A stretch of 64,000 nt of DNA from Ahaetulla prasina (lineage: Eukaryota; Chordata; Lepidosauria; Squamata; Colubridae): contig NC_080546.1 in NCBI RefSeq assembly GCF_028640845.1, positions 75,767,551 through 75,831,550 on the forward strand, read 5' to 3'. The number at the start of each line of letters is the position of its first letter. Within the stretch, counting starts at the first letter, position 1. A program made the translations under genes and the position numbers. This document shows positions 22,891-34,902 of this stretch, piece after piece. The notes under the pieces were generated by a model, which ran no database searches, was not told the origin of the DNA, and was given only the letters and a program-made list of their open reading frames with translations.

Positions 22891-23448
22891 TCTGAGGTTT
22901 TCACGGGTGTTTGTATGTAGGTCTTTGGTTGTTCAGGTTTTCTCCCGTGTAAAATTGGAAGTGTCTTGGCGACGTTTCGACGAAGTCTTATTCGTCATCT
23001 TCAGGCTTCAGCTTCGTGCTTCTGGGAGCAATGTGTGATCGCAGCTGTTTCTTCCTTTTAACTGCTAGTGGGGGGTTGAACTGATTGGGTGGGAACTTGG
23101 CTGTGCTCTGATTGGATGGGGTTTTTTTGTGCTCTGATTGGATGGGGGTGTGTCCTGTTTGGGTGGGGGTTTGGTTGTGCTCAGATTAGTCTGTGTTGCA
23201 GGGGGATTTGAGCTGGTGAGCTGCATTGCTTGGCTTCGTGGTCGTGGTCGTGCTACATCTTCATAGTGGGTGTCAGTCTGCTGCATGTATGGATTGGAGG
23301 GGTTTGAAATGGCTAATGTTGCAGCTGCGGTCTGGCTTCTGGTCCTTGGTCGTGCTTCTGGTCCTTGGTCGTGAAGCACGACCAAGGACCAGAAGCCAGA
23401 CCACAGCTGCAACATTAGCCATTTCAAACCCCTCCAATCCATACATTC
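22891..23448 (-). mobile_element. Penelope-like element fragment, family P2, with terminal fold-back
   Basis: On the minus strand a frame (23065-23442, 125 codons) contains THYEDVARPRPRSQAMQL and a Pro/Ser-rich tail. A non-coding end follows: GATGACGAATAAGACTTCG, CGAAACGTCGCCAAGACACT and the terminal ACACGGGAGAAAACC. The same end recurs at 33.5 and 60.9 kb. The coding part resembles what follows the GIY-YIG endonuclease in vertebrate Penelope-like elements. This class assignment is an inference; the repeat family itself is certain. Confidence 0.65.
23286..23448. repeat. Large near-perfect inverted repeat
   Basis: The left arm (TGTATGGATTGGAGGGGTTT onward) is matched by its reverse complement ending AAACCCCTCCAATCCATACA. 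Arms are about 70 bp with only a few mismatches; the centre holds a repeated TTCTGGTCCTTGGTCGTG unit. It forms the inner end of the P2 fragment. Confidence 0.92.
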
Positions 23449-23464
23449 ACATGATGGGAATCGA

Positions 23465-24400
23465 AAAATTAAAATAAAAGTCTTCTTCCCAGAATCACTT
23501 ATCTATATATTTTATACCCATACTGTATTATATACTAAGGAAGTAGCATCCAAATATAATATAGGCTTCTAGCAATGTGATTGTTGCCATGAATAAGTCA
23601 TGAAAATATTTGAGATTTCATTAGGCGTTTTTGTGTGTTTGTTAATGGTCTTCATAGTAGATGCTCCTGGGGAAAAAGCTGATTTAATCACAACATTAGT
23701 AAACTCAATTATTCATTCCCTTTCTTATAATAATAACATTTTTGTGTGTTGTGGGGGGGGGGAATCAGAAATACTTACTCTGGATTTCTAAGATTCTTTT
23801 CAAATAATTACATTACAAATTATGCAGTGAGAGATCATTTATAATTCTTCACAGTTCAGGACTTTTGTCAGAGTTTTAATCAAGCAGCAAATGATGTATT
23901 TCTTAGCCTACCTCCAATTCAAGTTGGGAATCTAAATTTGTATGCATTATAGCACAATCCTTTTCATGAGGTGAAGCAAAGCACCGGAGTCATTTATCTT
24001 TCTCATTCTCCATGGCAAGAAAGAGAAGAAAAATCCAACAGCAATTTCGAAGTCAAAATACACCATGATGCCTAAATAAACAAACATAATTAGAACATAG
24101 GCAAACCAGAGAGTTTAGAATTAGTATAAGGCACTGGTAGAATATATGAATAAAATGAACTAACAGTAATAGCCAATCCAGTGTGCCAGAAATGCAGTTT
24201 TAAATGCACACGTCTATGTCAATCTAGGAGCAGATTAATTTTTCAACTGGGAAAAGCCACAATTTTTCTTCATAGTTAGAAATAGCCTGAATATCCTTCA
24301 TTGAATAGACGAAAATCGGGGTAATGCTGTGTTTTAATGAGAGCCATTTGAATTGTGCATTCTGAATAGAAGAGCGATCTGAATACGTTGAGAGTTAGCT
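23465..24400. other. No recognised feature
   Basis: Unrecognised sequence with a short G run near 23753. Confidence 0.45.
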
Positions 24401-24409
24401 CCCTTAAAT

Positions 24410-24702
24410 CAGTGGTAAGTTTCTAATGGTTCGCCCCGGTTCAGGTGAACCAGTAGTAGTGGCGGGAGGCTCCGCCCACCCACCCAGACATTATCAAAAA
24501 CACCAGGATTTGAAACCCACTACTTCCTTAAAAAACAGCGTTCCGTGCGCCTTTGGCATTGAGTCATGCCAGCCACATGACCACAGAGACGTCTTCGGAC
24601 AGCACTGGCTCTTCGACTTTGAAACGGAGATGAGCACCACCCCCTAGAGTCGGCAACGACCAGCACATATGTGCGAAGGGAACTTTTACCTTTACCTTAC
24701 TG
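24410..24702. mobile_element. hAT element carrying a nested SINE near its right end
   Basis: Begins CAGTGGTAAGTTTC and contains the family block CCGGTTCAGGTGAACCAGTA and TTTGAAACCCACTACT. A perfect 8-bp duplication CCTTAAAT (24402-24409 and 24703-24710) encloses both the hAT body and the Sauria SINE that follows. An alternative is that the hAT ends at 24525 with a 7-of-8 duplication (CCTTAAAA at 24526-24533). Confidence 0.7.
24534..24700 (+). mobile_element. Sauria SINE, 5'-truncated, nested in hAT
   Basis: Starts within the SINE body (AGCGTTCCGTGCGCCTTTGG), continues through ATGACCACAGAGACGTCTTC and GTCGGCAACGACCAGCACAT, and ends with the BovB-type tail TTTTACCTTTACCTTAC. The tRNA head is absent. 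Confidence 0.88.
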
Positions 24703-24770
24703 CCTTAAATGTAAAACCAATATCCTCAAGTGGAGCACTTATTAGTGGACAACAGCATCCTATGTGAATT

Positions 24771-25500
24771 CCAAAGGTGCTTTTTCAAGAGACAACTGGA
24801 CTTTCTAGTTTTTCTTTGAAGAGGTTTCACTTCTCATCCAAGAAGCTTCTTCAACTCTGGCTGAATGGTGGAGAATGGAAGGCTTTATACTCCTCTTTCA
24901 GCAAATGTGGACTTTGCTGCCTTCTATATTCAGACTGCTGAATATAGTCCTGATTGATATATTTTCCTATGTTATGCCATGCATTTATGAAGTGGCACAA
25001 CATAAGATAACAAATCAATCAGGACTATATTCAGCATCTGCATTTAAAAAACAAAGGCCACTCTTTTGAAGACAGCAAAGTCCACATTTTGGACAGAGTT
25101 TGGTTTGAAAAAAGGGTCAAAGAAGCCATCTGTGTCAAAACTGAGCAGCCCTCTCTCAACAGAGGGGGATGGATATGACATCATCTATCTCCAATCTACA
25201 ACACAGTCCTTTCAGTAGCTCCAAGAAGGCTCCACACCCATTTGCACCACTCAGGTGAGCATGATGACACAGGTAAACCTCCAGATGACCTTAACGACTC
25301 GCTAAAATAATGCAAATGTCCAGCTGTCTGCAATAGCTGTATAAATCCTTCCATTCTCCACCATTTAGCCAGAGCTGAAGAAGCTTCTTGGATGAGAAGC
25401 AAAGCATCTTCAAAGAAAAACCAGAAAGTCCACTTGCCCCTTGAAAAAGCACCTTTGGGACAACCATGACCTGGATGACTGAGAATCTCCAAAGACCCTA
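24771..25500 (+). mobile_element. Penelope-like element fragment, family P1, with inverted terminal blocks
   Basis: The central part (25081-25215) translates as RVWFEKRVKEAICVKTEQPS, then LNRGGW and HHLSPIYNTVL, which I recognise as the C-terminal GIY-YIG endonuclease region of vertebrate Penelope-like elements. A stop and a frameshift are present. Terminal blocks at 24771-24898 and 25340-25457 are reverse complements of each other (CCAAAGGTGCTTTTTCAAG against CTTGAAAAAGCACCTTTGG). A second inner pair (24904-24963 and 25013-25090) also folds back. Inverted partial copies are typical of this class. Confidence 0.75.
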
Positions 25501-25559
25501 TGTGAATGTGTAGAGACATAGAGCCCTGCCTATCTGCTGGGATGTCGGCTACTACTAGA

Positions 25560-26820
25560 AACATGTACAATAACGATTTATTTTTGGCCAACAAGAAAGC
25601 CAAGAAGGTGGCTTCCTTCCAGCAGTTGAAATTTTGATCTAGAAACAGAAGAAGAACTGTGCACTAGAAACTGTGTTAGGAATTAAATCATATACAGTAT
25701 TGACTTAGAAATTATTTGTTTAAGTTTTAAATAAGTTCTGTCCAGCCATACAGCCTAAACTCATAACATCCAAAGAGAAGTAAGGTCGGAGTGAGCAAAA
25801 AGGTGGGGTTCATGCATTATTTACAAAGTTGTGAAGTGTTAATATAAGTGGGGGGTAAGTGTTTGATATGCTTATGGTTATGGCAGGTTGCTTCACTGTT
25901 CTGGTTAGTCAAGCTAAAAATGATTTTGTAGACAGTCAGTCAGACAGACAGACAGACATTTTGTCCCAGTGAAGAAAGAAATTTTTCCTTATACAGAAAT
26001 TTGGATTCCTTAAATTAAAGTAATAAACACTGGAACAATCCTTCAATGATGGTAAGGATTCTGGCTCTAGTCTTATTTTGATTATAATCAACATCATTCT
26101 ATATAAATCTTATGATTAGCTTGACAGCCAAATAATATTTCCCATCTCTTTATAGAGTTGCTGAGGCTGCTTCGCTTTCTTATTCTTGTCCATTCACTTT
26201 CCTGAATGTGAACAAAATGCCCTGCAATACTTTCAATCTTGTTTATCTGCTTTTGAAATTTTATTTATAGCCCCTTCGTGTCTTGTCCTTCATTATAGCA
26301 ACATCTGGAGTACAAAGAGGTATGGAAAATAGGGCAAACTGCCTATTTTCCCCTAAATTTTGTACATATTTCTATGGCTGTTGCCATAATCAAAAATGTT
26401 AGTCGATCATGAAACATATTTTTAGTATTCTGAAATTATACTGTTATCATAGGAAGGTCACATTTTTAAAGAAAAGAAGGCCAAACTTGCCTTCTTTATT
26501 TTTACTATTTAATTATCTGATATGATTGGGCAAGGAACTCTATAGAAGAAAGTACCTTCCAAGATGTTTGCAATCTAAAATTAAACACACAGGAAAAAAA
26601 GAAATAGAAATTAAATATATGCCTAGTTACATAAAAAAAACAGACATTGTAGTGAATACTGATTTGCAATCAGTAGGGAAAATAAGCTTTGATCATAGAT
26701 TAACATTTTTACCGGGTAGGCACCATATTTTTGTTAAATGATTTTTCTTTGGTAGAGAACCATAATATCAAACTAATGTCATGAAAACATGCAAATGGAC
26801 AAAGGTGAATTTTCTACCAG
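25560..26820. other. No gene recognised; short GACA repeat
   Basis: A GACA tetranucleotide run at about 25931-25957 is the only feature seen. Confidence 0.45.
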
Positions 26821-26821
26821 G

Positions 26822-26999
26822 TTTTTTGTATTATTTATTTATTTATTTTATTTATTTATTTAAATTTTTATACCGCCCTTCTCCCGAAGGACTCAAGGCG
26901 GTGTACAGCCAAGGTTAAAACAGTTAAATATACAAAATTAAAATACATATTCAATAATGGCCAAATTAAAACCGTCAAATTGCGGTTTTAATTTGGCCA
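26822..26999 (-). mobile_element. L2-like LINE 3' end, heavily truncated
   Basis: The minus-strand 3' stem-loop (ACCGCCCTTCTCCCGAAGG on the plus strand) and the TTTATTTATT tail are present, with only about 100 bp of the LINE body. A fold-back lies at its 5' edge. Confidence 0.9.
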
Positions 27000-27000
27000 T
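26957..27000. repeat. Short fold-back at LINE 5' junction
   Basis: ATGGCCAAATTAAAACCG and its reverse complement (CGGTTTTAATTTGGCCAT) are separated by about 8 bp at the truncated end of the LINE. Confidence 0.85.
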
Positions 27001-27048
27001 TTAAATGATGTTTCTGTTTTAAAAAATTATGTAAACAATTTTGGGAAC

Positions 27049-27165
27049 TTCCTTCCTTCCTTCCTTCCTTCCTTCCTTCCTTCCTTCCTTCCTTCCTTCC
27101 TTCCTTCCTTCCTCCCTCCCTCCCTCCCTCCCTTCCCTTCCCTTCCCTTCCCTTCCTCCTTCCTT
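27049..27165. repeat. (TTCC)n and (CCCT)n/(CCCTT)n microsatellite
   Basis: TTCC units grade into CCCT and then CCCTT units. The minus-strand frames here are repeat-encoded. Confidence 0.95.
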
Positions 27166-27179
27166 TCTTCCTTCGAAAA

Positions 27180-27980
27180 AAGGTATGAAACACTTATAAT
27201 GTTTATTGTTGTATGCTGAATTATGGTAGGACCAACTTTCAGAATCCTTAAAGGCTACAACCCATCCCACCCCAAAAAAAATCCCATGGATTAAATGTGA
27301 AACAATATTATGTTTGGCTCATAGATTTTTGACAGAAAACAGAAGTCTAATCAGATAAATATTGTGGGAAAAAGTTTCATACATCTAAGTTTTTATTAGC
27401 TTAATGGCTACAATAGAGATGGGAGTTGGGATCAAATGTAAAGCAGAACTGAAATTTATTTTTTCTCTTTTATGCAATTTCCCAACAAAAATCACTCCTC
27501 ACTGGACCAGCCTGGATATTTACACCAAGAAGAAACTATATTAGAATAGTTGTTTTATTTTATTTAACAGGATAAATCACAGCTTAGAAGGAGGTAGTAA
27601 ATCAGATATCTAACTTGTACTTTGTATTATTTCACAATTGACATACTGAACTAAGTTCTCTTTCGAACTACCATATCCAAAAAATGTAAAAGAGACAGCG
27701 ATCCATAGTCTTCTGTAGTTAATCATAAACTTTTATCTAGTGGCGTGTCTCCTCTTGTATGAAAATACTTTGTTCTGTCACCAGACAACAGTCTTTATGT
27801 GTCTATTGTCTGAATGCATATAAGTTATCTCCTTAACTGTGCCATAGATCAGTGGGTGTTAAAAGTATTTACTTTCGCCTCATGAAAAAGGTTATATTTA
27901 ACTATTATAGTTCTTTGATTATTATATACTGCAAGTAGCTATCTTAATGACTGTCAGCCCCAGCTGATGTGTGATCAGTC
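27180..27980. other. No recognised feature
   Basis: No repeat family or exon recognised. Confidence 0.45.
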
Positions 27981-27985
27981 TACAT

Positions 27986-28060
27986 CAGGGGTCTCCAACC
28001 TTAGTAATTTAAGGCTTGTAGATTTCAACTCCCAGAGTTCCTCAGCAAGCTTTGCTGGTG
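27986..28060. mobile_element. Half of a palindromic hAT MITE
   Basis: CAGGGGTCTCCAACCTTAG and CTCCCAGAGTTCCTCAGC match one arm of the full palindromic element at 31347-31481. The second arm is missing after GCTTTGCTGGTG. Confidence 0.8.
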
Positions 28061-28144
28061 TCATTTGTCATTTCCATGTGTCATTTAAAACCTTTACTGG
28101 AAGCTTTTACTGGAAAAAAGCACATTAATGTAGCTTAGGGTTTT

Positions 28145-28335
28145 TGATTAGATTAGATTAACAGAGTTGGAAGGGACCTTATAGGTCATCTAATCCAACC
28201 CCTCATTCAAACAGGAGACCCTACACCATTTCTGACAAATGGCAGTCCAATCTTTTCTTGAAAGTCTCAAGTGATGAAGCTCCCACAACTTCCAAAGGCA
28301 ACTTCTGTTCAACCACTGGTTGATTGTTCTCACTG
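28145..28335 (-). mobile_element. CR1 LINE 3' end
   Basis: The plus strand reads AGAGTTGGAAGGGACCTTAT, then CATCTAATCCAACCCC and AAACAGGAGACCCTA: the reverse complement of a classical CR1 3' end. It is the same family as the CR1 split by LINEs B and C. Confidence 0.85.
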
Positions 28336-28414
28336 TGGGTTAAACTATGGAATCGTTGATGCTCACTAAGCATGGTTATTGCTTGCTGATCAGTTGTTGC
28401 TGATAATCACCAAT

Positions 28415-28681
28415 CTCTTTCCACTTATGACTGTATGACTGTAACTTTGTTGCTGGCAATCCTTATGATTTATATTGATATATTGACCATCATTTGTGTT
28501 GTAAATGTTGTACCTTGATGAACGTATCTTTTCTTTTATGTACACTGAGAGCATCTGCACCAAGACAAATTCCTTGTGTGTCCAATCACAAGTGGCCAAT
28601 AAAAAATTCTATTCTATTCTATTCTATTCTATTCTATTCTATTCTATTCTATTCTATTCTATTCTATTCTATTCTATTCTA
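28415..28681 (+). mobile_element. Snake1-type CR1/L3 LINE 3' end with (ATTCT)n tail
   Basis: The 3' region (ACTTATGACTGTATGACTG, GGCAATCCTTATGATTTATA, AATTCCTTGTGTGTCCAATC) runs directly into about 15 ATTCT units (28607-28681). Confidence 0.92.
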
Positions 28682-28949
28682 ATGTTACCTAGTTGGGTAC
28701 AAGGACTCCACATATCCAAATTTAAACTGGTTTAGATTTAACATTTATAATAACTAGCTATTAATTCTCTGAAACCCTATATTTGAAACACTGTCGCTGC
28801 TTCATTTTTTTTTCCTGCTGCATAATATTGACATATTCAGATTTTGTATTCTATCTAAGCTTTTCACCTTTTTGACCCACCTCTTGTCACCACTATTTAT
28901 TTTACCACCTTTTCAACCAATCAGATTGTCAAGCTTAAATCTTTCATTC

Positions 28950-29432
28950 CTCATATCCTCGCATCCTGGGCATAAACTGCTTCAACTCCTACCCTCAAAA
29001 CGACGCTATAGAGAACACCAGAACAACTAGACACAAGAACAGTTTTTTCCCGAAGGCCATCACTCTGCTAAACAAATAATTCCCTCAACACTGTCAGACC
29101 ATTTACTGAATCTGCACTACTATTAATCGTTTCATAGTTCCCATCACCCATCTCTTTCCACTTATGACTGTATGACTATAACTTGTTGCTGGCAATCCTT
29201 ATGATTTATATTGATATATTGACCATCAATTGTGTTGTAAATGTTGTACCTTGATGAACGTATCTTTTCTTTTATGTACACTGAGAGCATATGCACCAAG
29301 ACAAATTCCTTGTGTGTCCAATCACACTTGGCCAATAAAAATTCTATTCTATTCTATTCTATTCTATTCTATTCTATTCTATTCTATTCTATTCTATTCT
29401 ATTCTATTCTATTCTATTCTATTCTATTCTAT
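28950..29432 (+). mobile_element. Snake1-type CR1/L3 LINE 3' end, longer copy, (ATTCT)n tail
   Basis: Includes the ORF end (GGGCATAAACTGCTTCAACT, then ACACAAGAACAG), the stop region with CTCTGCTAAACAAATAATTC, the 3' untranslated region and about 18 ATTCT units (29342-29431). Confidence 0.92.
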
Positions 29433-30404
29433 TTGAAATGACTCTTGATTTTTACCCCATCTATCATGCACGTAATTCCTAAATTGCACATTTTTGCCAA
29501 TGTTTCATTAAGGTTTTGTTTTCCTAGATTTTTTTTTTATCAATTTTGACTTTACCTAGTTTTCATATCTGTTGGCCTGCTTATTTACTAATGAGGTACT
29601 GCAGTAGACTGTTCCATGCTTGTCTGTCAACAGCTTTTCAAACATTATATGATGTTTTTTTTAATCTGTGTCATTATTGTAAATTGCAAGAAATCTCAAA
29701 ACTGACTTTTATCTTAGAGGGCTCTAAATGTCCTATACACCTGTGATCAATGGCATAATAGAAATATGTTCACTGAGAATATTTTCATCCCATGAAAGTC
29801 ATTTTCTTTTCTTACTTTAATCAACGAAATCTACTTTTATGTGAAAGATGCAAAAGATGTTTGTGTTCAGAAGATGCAAGACATTAAAATTTACAGTATT
29901 GTGTGGTTATATATAAGCATCATATAAGGATCTAAGAAAAAGAATGTCTCAATTTTGGGCTTATGAGAACTGTTTCTAAATGCAAGATACCTCAATGCTC
30001 AAATTGAATAAACAATTTAGAGAATCTTAAAGCATTGAATCTACCTCAGAAAACAAAATAGTTTTGTCCTGTTTGATACCCTAGATAGGAAAGCGCTTAG
30101 GAAGTAAGTAAACTTGGGAAAGGCAAGTTTAGCTTGCCATTGGAGAAAGAAGTTATCCTGCATCTCTAGTTCCAGTGCTTTGGGATAAATGTTAAAGAAT
30201 CATCCATTTATCCACACAATGCAGAATAAGGAGAGAGAACACAACTTAAAGGACTGATAGGCCTACCTTTACATTGGTATTAGTGATCAGTATTTCTCTG
30301 TTTATCCAAACTAACTCAAAGTTTTGATATAAATTGTACATGAACAAATGAAGAAACAGATTATCTTTTGCTTGCAAATTTCTAAATCCAAAAGTAGAAT
30401 TAAT
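29433..30404. other. No recognised feature
   Basis: AT-rich sequence without recognised repeats or exons. Confidence 0.45.
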
Positions 30405-30405
30405 T

Positions 30406-30492
30406 TCCTTCCTTCCTTCCTTCCTTCCTTCCTTCCTTCCTTCCTTCCTTCCTTCCTTCCTTCCTTCCTTCCCTCCCTCCCTCCCTCCCTCG
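30406..30492. repeat. (TTCC)n/(CCCT)n microsatellite
   Basis: About 16 TTCC units followed by CCCT units, the same composition change as at 27.05 kb. Confidence 0.95.
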
Positions 30493-30494
30493 CT

Positions 30495-31064
30495 GTGCAT
30501 GTCAACATGCATGCAATGTCTAAGTTCAATGACGCTAAATTATGGTTCACATTTTTCAATATTTAATGTTTTATTATTGCAACAATTTATTTCTATGCCT
30601 TCTGGAGAATATGGGATTTATACAATTTTAGTTTTTGGCATAGGCAAATTTATACATTAGAACTGTAATGATGCCTGTATGTTATCCTCATTAAAATTAT
30701 ACATAAAATAATGTATTAGGATAACTAAAAACACTTGTGATTACCTAGTTTTCATACATTTAATTCAATAGGCCATGTATAAGTCCAATTATACTCAAAT
30801 GTCTTTCTAACATCAAACATTTTTTTTCTGAATTTCAGACTACAGTCTTCCAAAAAACCTTTGTATGACTTTATAGGTGGGGAGTTGGGAAAGAGGAAAA
30901 AAGGGGAGAGATTTTTGTACAAAACAATCTTTGCTCAGCATGAACTCTAAAGTGGAAAGGTAGAGAACAAGATATCTTTGCAAAAATCACACACACACAC
31001 AAATTGGAGTAATTTTCCTTGAGTATATTCTTGGTTTGGGTTTTTGATTCTTAACTGGAAATGA
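30495..31064. other. No recognised feature
   Basis: Apart from a short CA run near 30987, nothing is recognised. Confidence 0.45.
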
Positions 31065-31072
31065 AATATGCT

Positions 31073-31506
31073 CAGAGGTGGTATTCAGCCAATATGGGTG
31101 AACTGGTAGTGGCGACCTGCGGGTGGGTACGCCACCCCCTACCCACCTGAGTGCAATCCCATCCTACAGTATATCGATGTGTTTTTGACGCCGGACACAT
31201 GTGTGGATGGCCCGCGCGTGAGAATTGCTGCGTTGTTTGACCTTGCATGCATGTGTGGACGGCGCACAAGAGTGAATTGTTGTGTTTTGTGACACTGCAT
31301 GTATGTGCTCACATTTCCGGTGCTGGGCGAACCGGTTGCTATAGTACAGGGCTCTCCAACCTTGGCAACTTTAAGACTTGTGGACTTCAACTCCCAGAGT
31401 CCCTCAGCCAGCTTTGCTGGCTGAGGAACTCTGGGAGTTGAAGTCCACAAGTCTTAAAGTTGCCAAGGTTGGAGACCCCTGCTATAGTATGTGAAGCCCA
31501 GCTCTG
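31073..31506. mobile_element. hAT element hosting a nested palindromic MITE
   Basis: Begins CAGAGGTGGTATTCAGCC and ends GAAGCCCAGCTCTG. The 8-bp flanks AATATGCT (31065-31072) and AATATGTT (31507-31514) differ at one base. The body has the family block GGGCGAACCGGTTGCTATAG, where the second element has inserted. Confidence 0.88.
31347..31481. mobile_element. Palindromic hAT MITE, perfect 8-bp TSD
   Basis: A near-perfect 135-bp palindrome: the left arm starts CAGGGCTCTCCAACCTTGG and the right arm ends CCAAGGTTGGAGACCCCTG, meeting at the centre CAGCCAGCTTTGCTGGCTG. CTATAGTA is duplicated at 31339-31346 and 31482-31489. Confidence 0.95.
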
Positions 31507-31514
31507 AATATGTT

Positions 31515-32810
31515 CTAGTTGGTATTTTGTCTTGAACTTAATTCACTAATTCTCTCCTGAAGCTCTCGTCCCCATTTAAAAAAAAAAATTAGTATCTATT
31601 TGAAATGGATTACAGCCAGACATCTAACGCCTTCATTGTTTTTCATTAAAAGATTTGGAACACAGCATTGGTGTGGGATGTTATTTGCGGCTGTTTTCCT
31701 CGTTCCAATAGATGTCACATATGCATTGGGAAATATTTTGGGAGGACAGACAGTGTGGAATGGAATGTACAAAAAGAAAGTATAAAATAGCTGCTTACCT
31801 TTGATTGTGTAGTGATGACAATGCTCAAAGCAGGTTTTACTTGTGCTATTCAACAGTGTCTAATGATGTTACTTTAGAACTTAGATTAGAAAATGGATGT
31901 TCTGTAAAAACTCTGATGCAAAAATTGCTTTTTGTGAAAGGATGAACCACTCTGGACAAATAATGCTTTCTATTCACTCATATTAAGTTTTAGCTTAAAT
32001 GTTTAATAGTATGGTGGCAAGGAAATTCTAGCACATTAAAAGGCAGGACAGTTGCATAGAACCTTCAACTAATTCATACTTATGATAACTGCAATATTTC
32101 TGTAATCAGACCATTTTTATTCAACTACGTAAATACATTTTAGCTGGTGCATTTGTTAAAAAATGCCAGCCTAACAGTGTTGACAGACACTATATTTAAA
32201 TAATTGTACATATTTATAATTATTCAGGTTTTTTTCTAAACTCTACTTCTTTTGTAAAGCATTTAAAAACTTACACTGGAGAGAAGCAAGAATTACTTTG
32301 TTTTTGAAAACTTGACTTTTTTCTCCCCTTCCTGTCAGATACAAGCCTTGGATGCAAAATTATATCTCTTATAGAGACCATATCCAAAAACAGCGGGATG
32401 TCTTCCTCTATACACAGATGTCAGTTTAATAGCTCTGGAAACAGTATTATCATAGGTGCATGGTGGCCAAGAATGTATAATTATTTATATCTAGGAAGCT
32501 GGCATGGACAATGCAATATACGGTTTTTTTGTATTGCTGCACACAGAGGCACTCCATATCATATGTCTGCAGGCAAGGATAATCTCCAGTTCTTATTCTT
32601 GCCAATAAAACACAGGAGCAATTAAGTTGTTCAGCACAAAGCAGAAACATTTTCTTTTGCGAGCATATCCTGCTTTCCTTCCTAATATGCTTTACAAATT
32701 AGGGTTTTTAACTATGTTCCGGAATAGTCAAAAATGCTGTAGGCGAGCATTATAAGTTTACAAATAGAGGTGTGTTTTTCAGAAAACATTACAAAATATT
32801 GAGAAAGTGG
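31515..32810. other. No recognised repeat; candidate unique sequence
   Basis: 31615-31790 and 32340-32625 have balanced composition and match no repeat known to me. No splice-flanked exon is evident. Confidence 0.4.
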
Positions 32811-32812
32811 TT

Positions 32813-33040
32813 CCAAAGGTGCTTTTTTAAGAGGTAACTGGACTTTCTGATTTTTCTTTGCAGATGTTTTGCTTCTCATCCAAGAAGCTTCTTCAGCTCT
32901 GACTGGATGGTGAGAACAATCCTTCCATTCCCCACCATTCAATCAGAAGATGTTTCTTGGATGAGACGCAAAACATCTGCAAAGAAAAACCAGAAAATCC
33001 AGTTGCCTCTTGAAAAAACACCTTTGCGACAACCGTGACC
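32813..33040. mobile_element. Penelope-like P1 terminal fold-back
   Basis: The left arm (CCAAAGGTGCTTTTTTAAG through CATCCAAGAAGCTTCTTC, 32813-32905) is the reverse complement of the right arm (TTTCTTGGATGAGACG through AAAAAACACCTTTG, about 32945-33027). The arms match the P1 ends at 24.8 and 25.4 kb. No coding part remains. Confidence 0.85.
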
Positions 33041-33099
33041 TGGATGGCTGAGAAGCTCCATAGATATTGAGAAATCTATTGCAATATCCTTCCTGTAAA

Positions 33100-33862
<763 letters not shown>

Positions 33863-33933
33863 ATAAAAAAAAGTATTTAAAGAATATAATTCATTGTTCT
33901 TTAAATGACAGAAAATAGTCAAAATATTTGATA

Positions 33934-34290
33934 AAGGTAAAGGTTCCTCTCGCACATATGTGCTAGTCGTTCCCGACTCTAGGGGGGCGTGCTCATCTCT
34001 GTTTCAAAGCTGAAGAGCCAGCGCTGTCCGAAGACATCTCCGTGGTCATGTGATCAGCATGATTAAATGCCAAAGGTGCACAGAACACTGTTATCTTCCC
34101 ATCAAAGGTGGTCCCTATTTTTCTATTTGCATTTTTTACGTGCTTTGGTGCTGCTAGCTTGGCAGAAGCTGAGACAAGTAACAGGAGCTCACCCTGTTCT
34201 GCGGCACTAGGGATTCGAACTGCTGAACTGCCGACCTTTCGATTGACAAACTCAGCATCTTAGCCGCTGAGCCACTGCATCCCATAAGAA
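33934..34290 (-). mobile_element. Sauria SINE, nearly full length, with TSD
   Basis: The BovB-type tail (AAAGGTAAAGGTTCC on the plus strand) is at the left and the tRNA-like head (plus strand TTAGCCGCTGAGCCACTGC) at the right. The flanks ATATTTGATA (33924-33933) and ACATTTGATA (34291-34300) match at 9 of 10 bases. This is the most complete Sauria SINE in the window. Confidence 0.92.
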
Positions 34291-34300
34291 ACATTTGATA

Positions 34301-34900
34301 TATACATATAATACATAAAAAACATTTCATACATATGCATAAATATGTCTCAAACTCCATTTATTTGATTAGTAATTGATGGAAAAGTTCAAATGACTTG
34401 AAGTTACTTTGAAACTTGTGGAAGAATACAAAGCAGCTGCATGATTTGGAAGATTCAGGCAGGGTGGTGGGGAGGATTTTGCATCTTTTTTATTTGTTAA
34501 TATAAATTTTATATTAAGTTTTAATTTAAAATGTATATTAAATTTATATTTAAAAAATAGAGAAGGGGAGAGAGAATTCTGTGAGTTGAAATCTATGCAG
34601 CTGAAAATATTAACCCTGTCTGATGATTGAGTACTAAAATTTATAACAGCTTTAATGAGCAGAATTAATACCCTCAGATTTAGTTATCTAACAAGAATAA
34701 AAATGAGCAGTTCTGTGGTCAGATTTTCAAAATGTGATCTGGGATTGCTAAGAGACCTCACAATGGGTTCCAGAGATAATACAACTTGAGGGCCACAATT
34801 TTCTCCTCTTAGTCTAGATCTTCATTCTTTGTATCAATACTATTCATATAAATTTACTATTTACTATTTACTATTACTATAAATTTACTATTCATATAAA
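34301..34900. other. No recognised feature
   Basis: AT-rich, with a local TTTACTATTTAC repeat near 34852-34905. Confidence 0.45.
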
Positions 34901-34902
34901 TT

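Noticed and set aside
23065..23442. Pro/Ser-rich 125-codon host protein
   Set aside because: The sequence is part of a repeated Penelope-like element and its start lies inside an inverted repeat.
24526..24533. CCTTAAAA as the right target duplication of the hAT at 24410
   Set aside because: It has one mismatch, whereas CCTTAAAT at 24703-24710 is a perfect match that also ends after CTG; kept only as an alternative.
26975..27270. Lys/Glu/Gly-rich frames
   Set aside because: They are translations of the TTCC/CCCT microsatellite.
28606..29432. Regular repeats as a CRISPR array or satellite
   Set aside because: These are uninterrupted ATTCT pentamers at LINE ends, without spacers, in a vertebrate genome.
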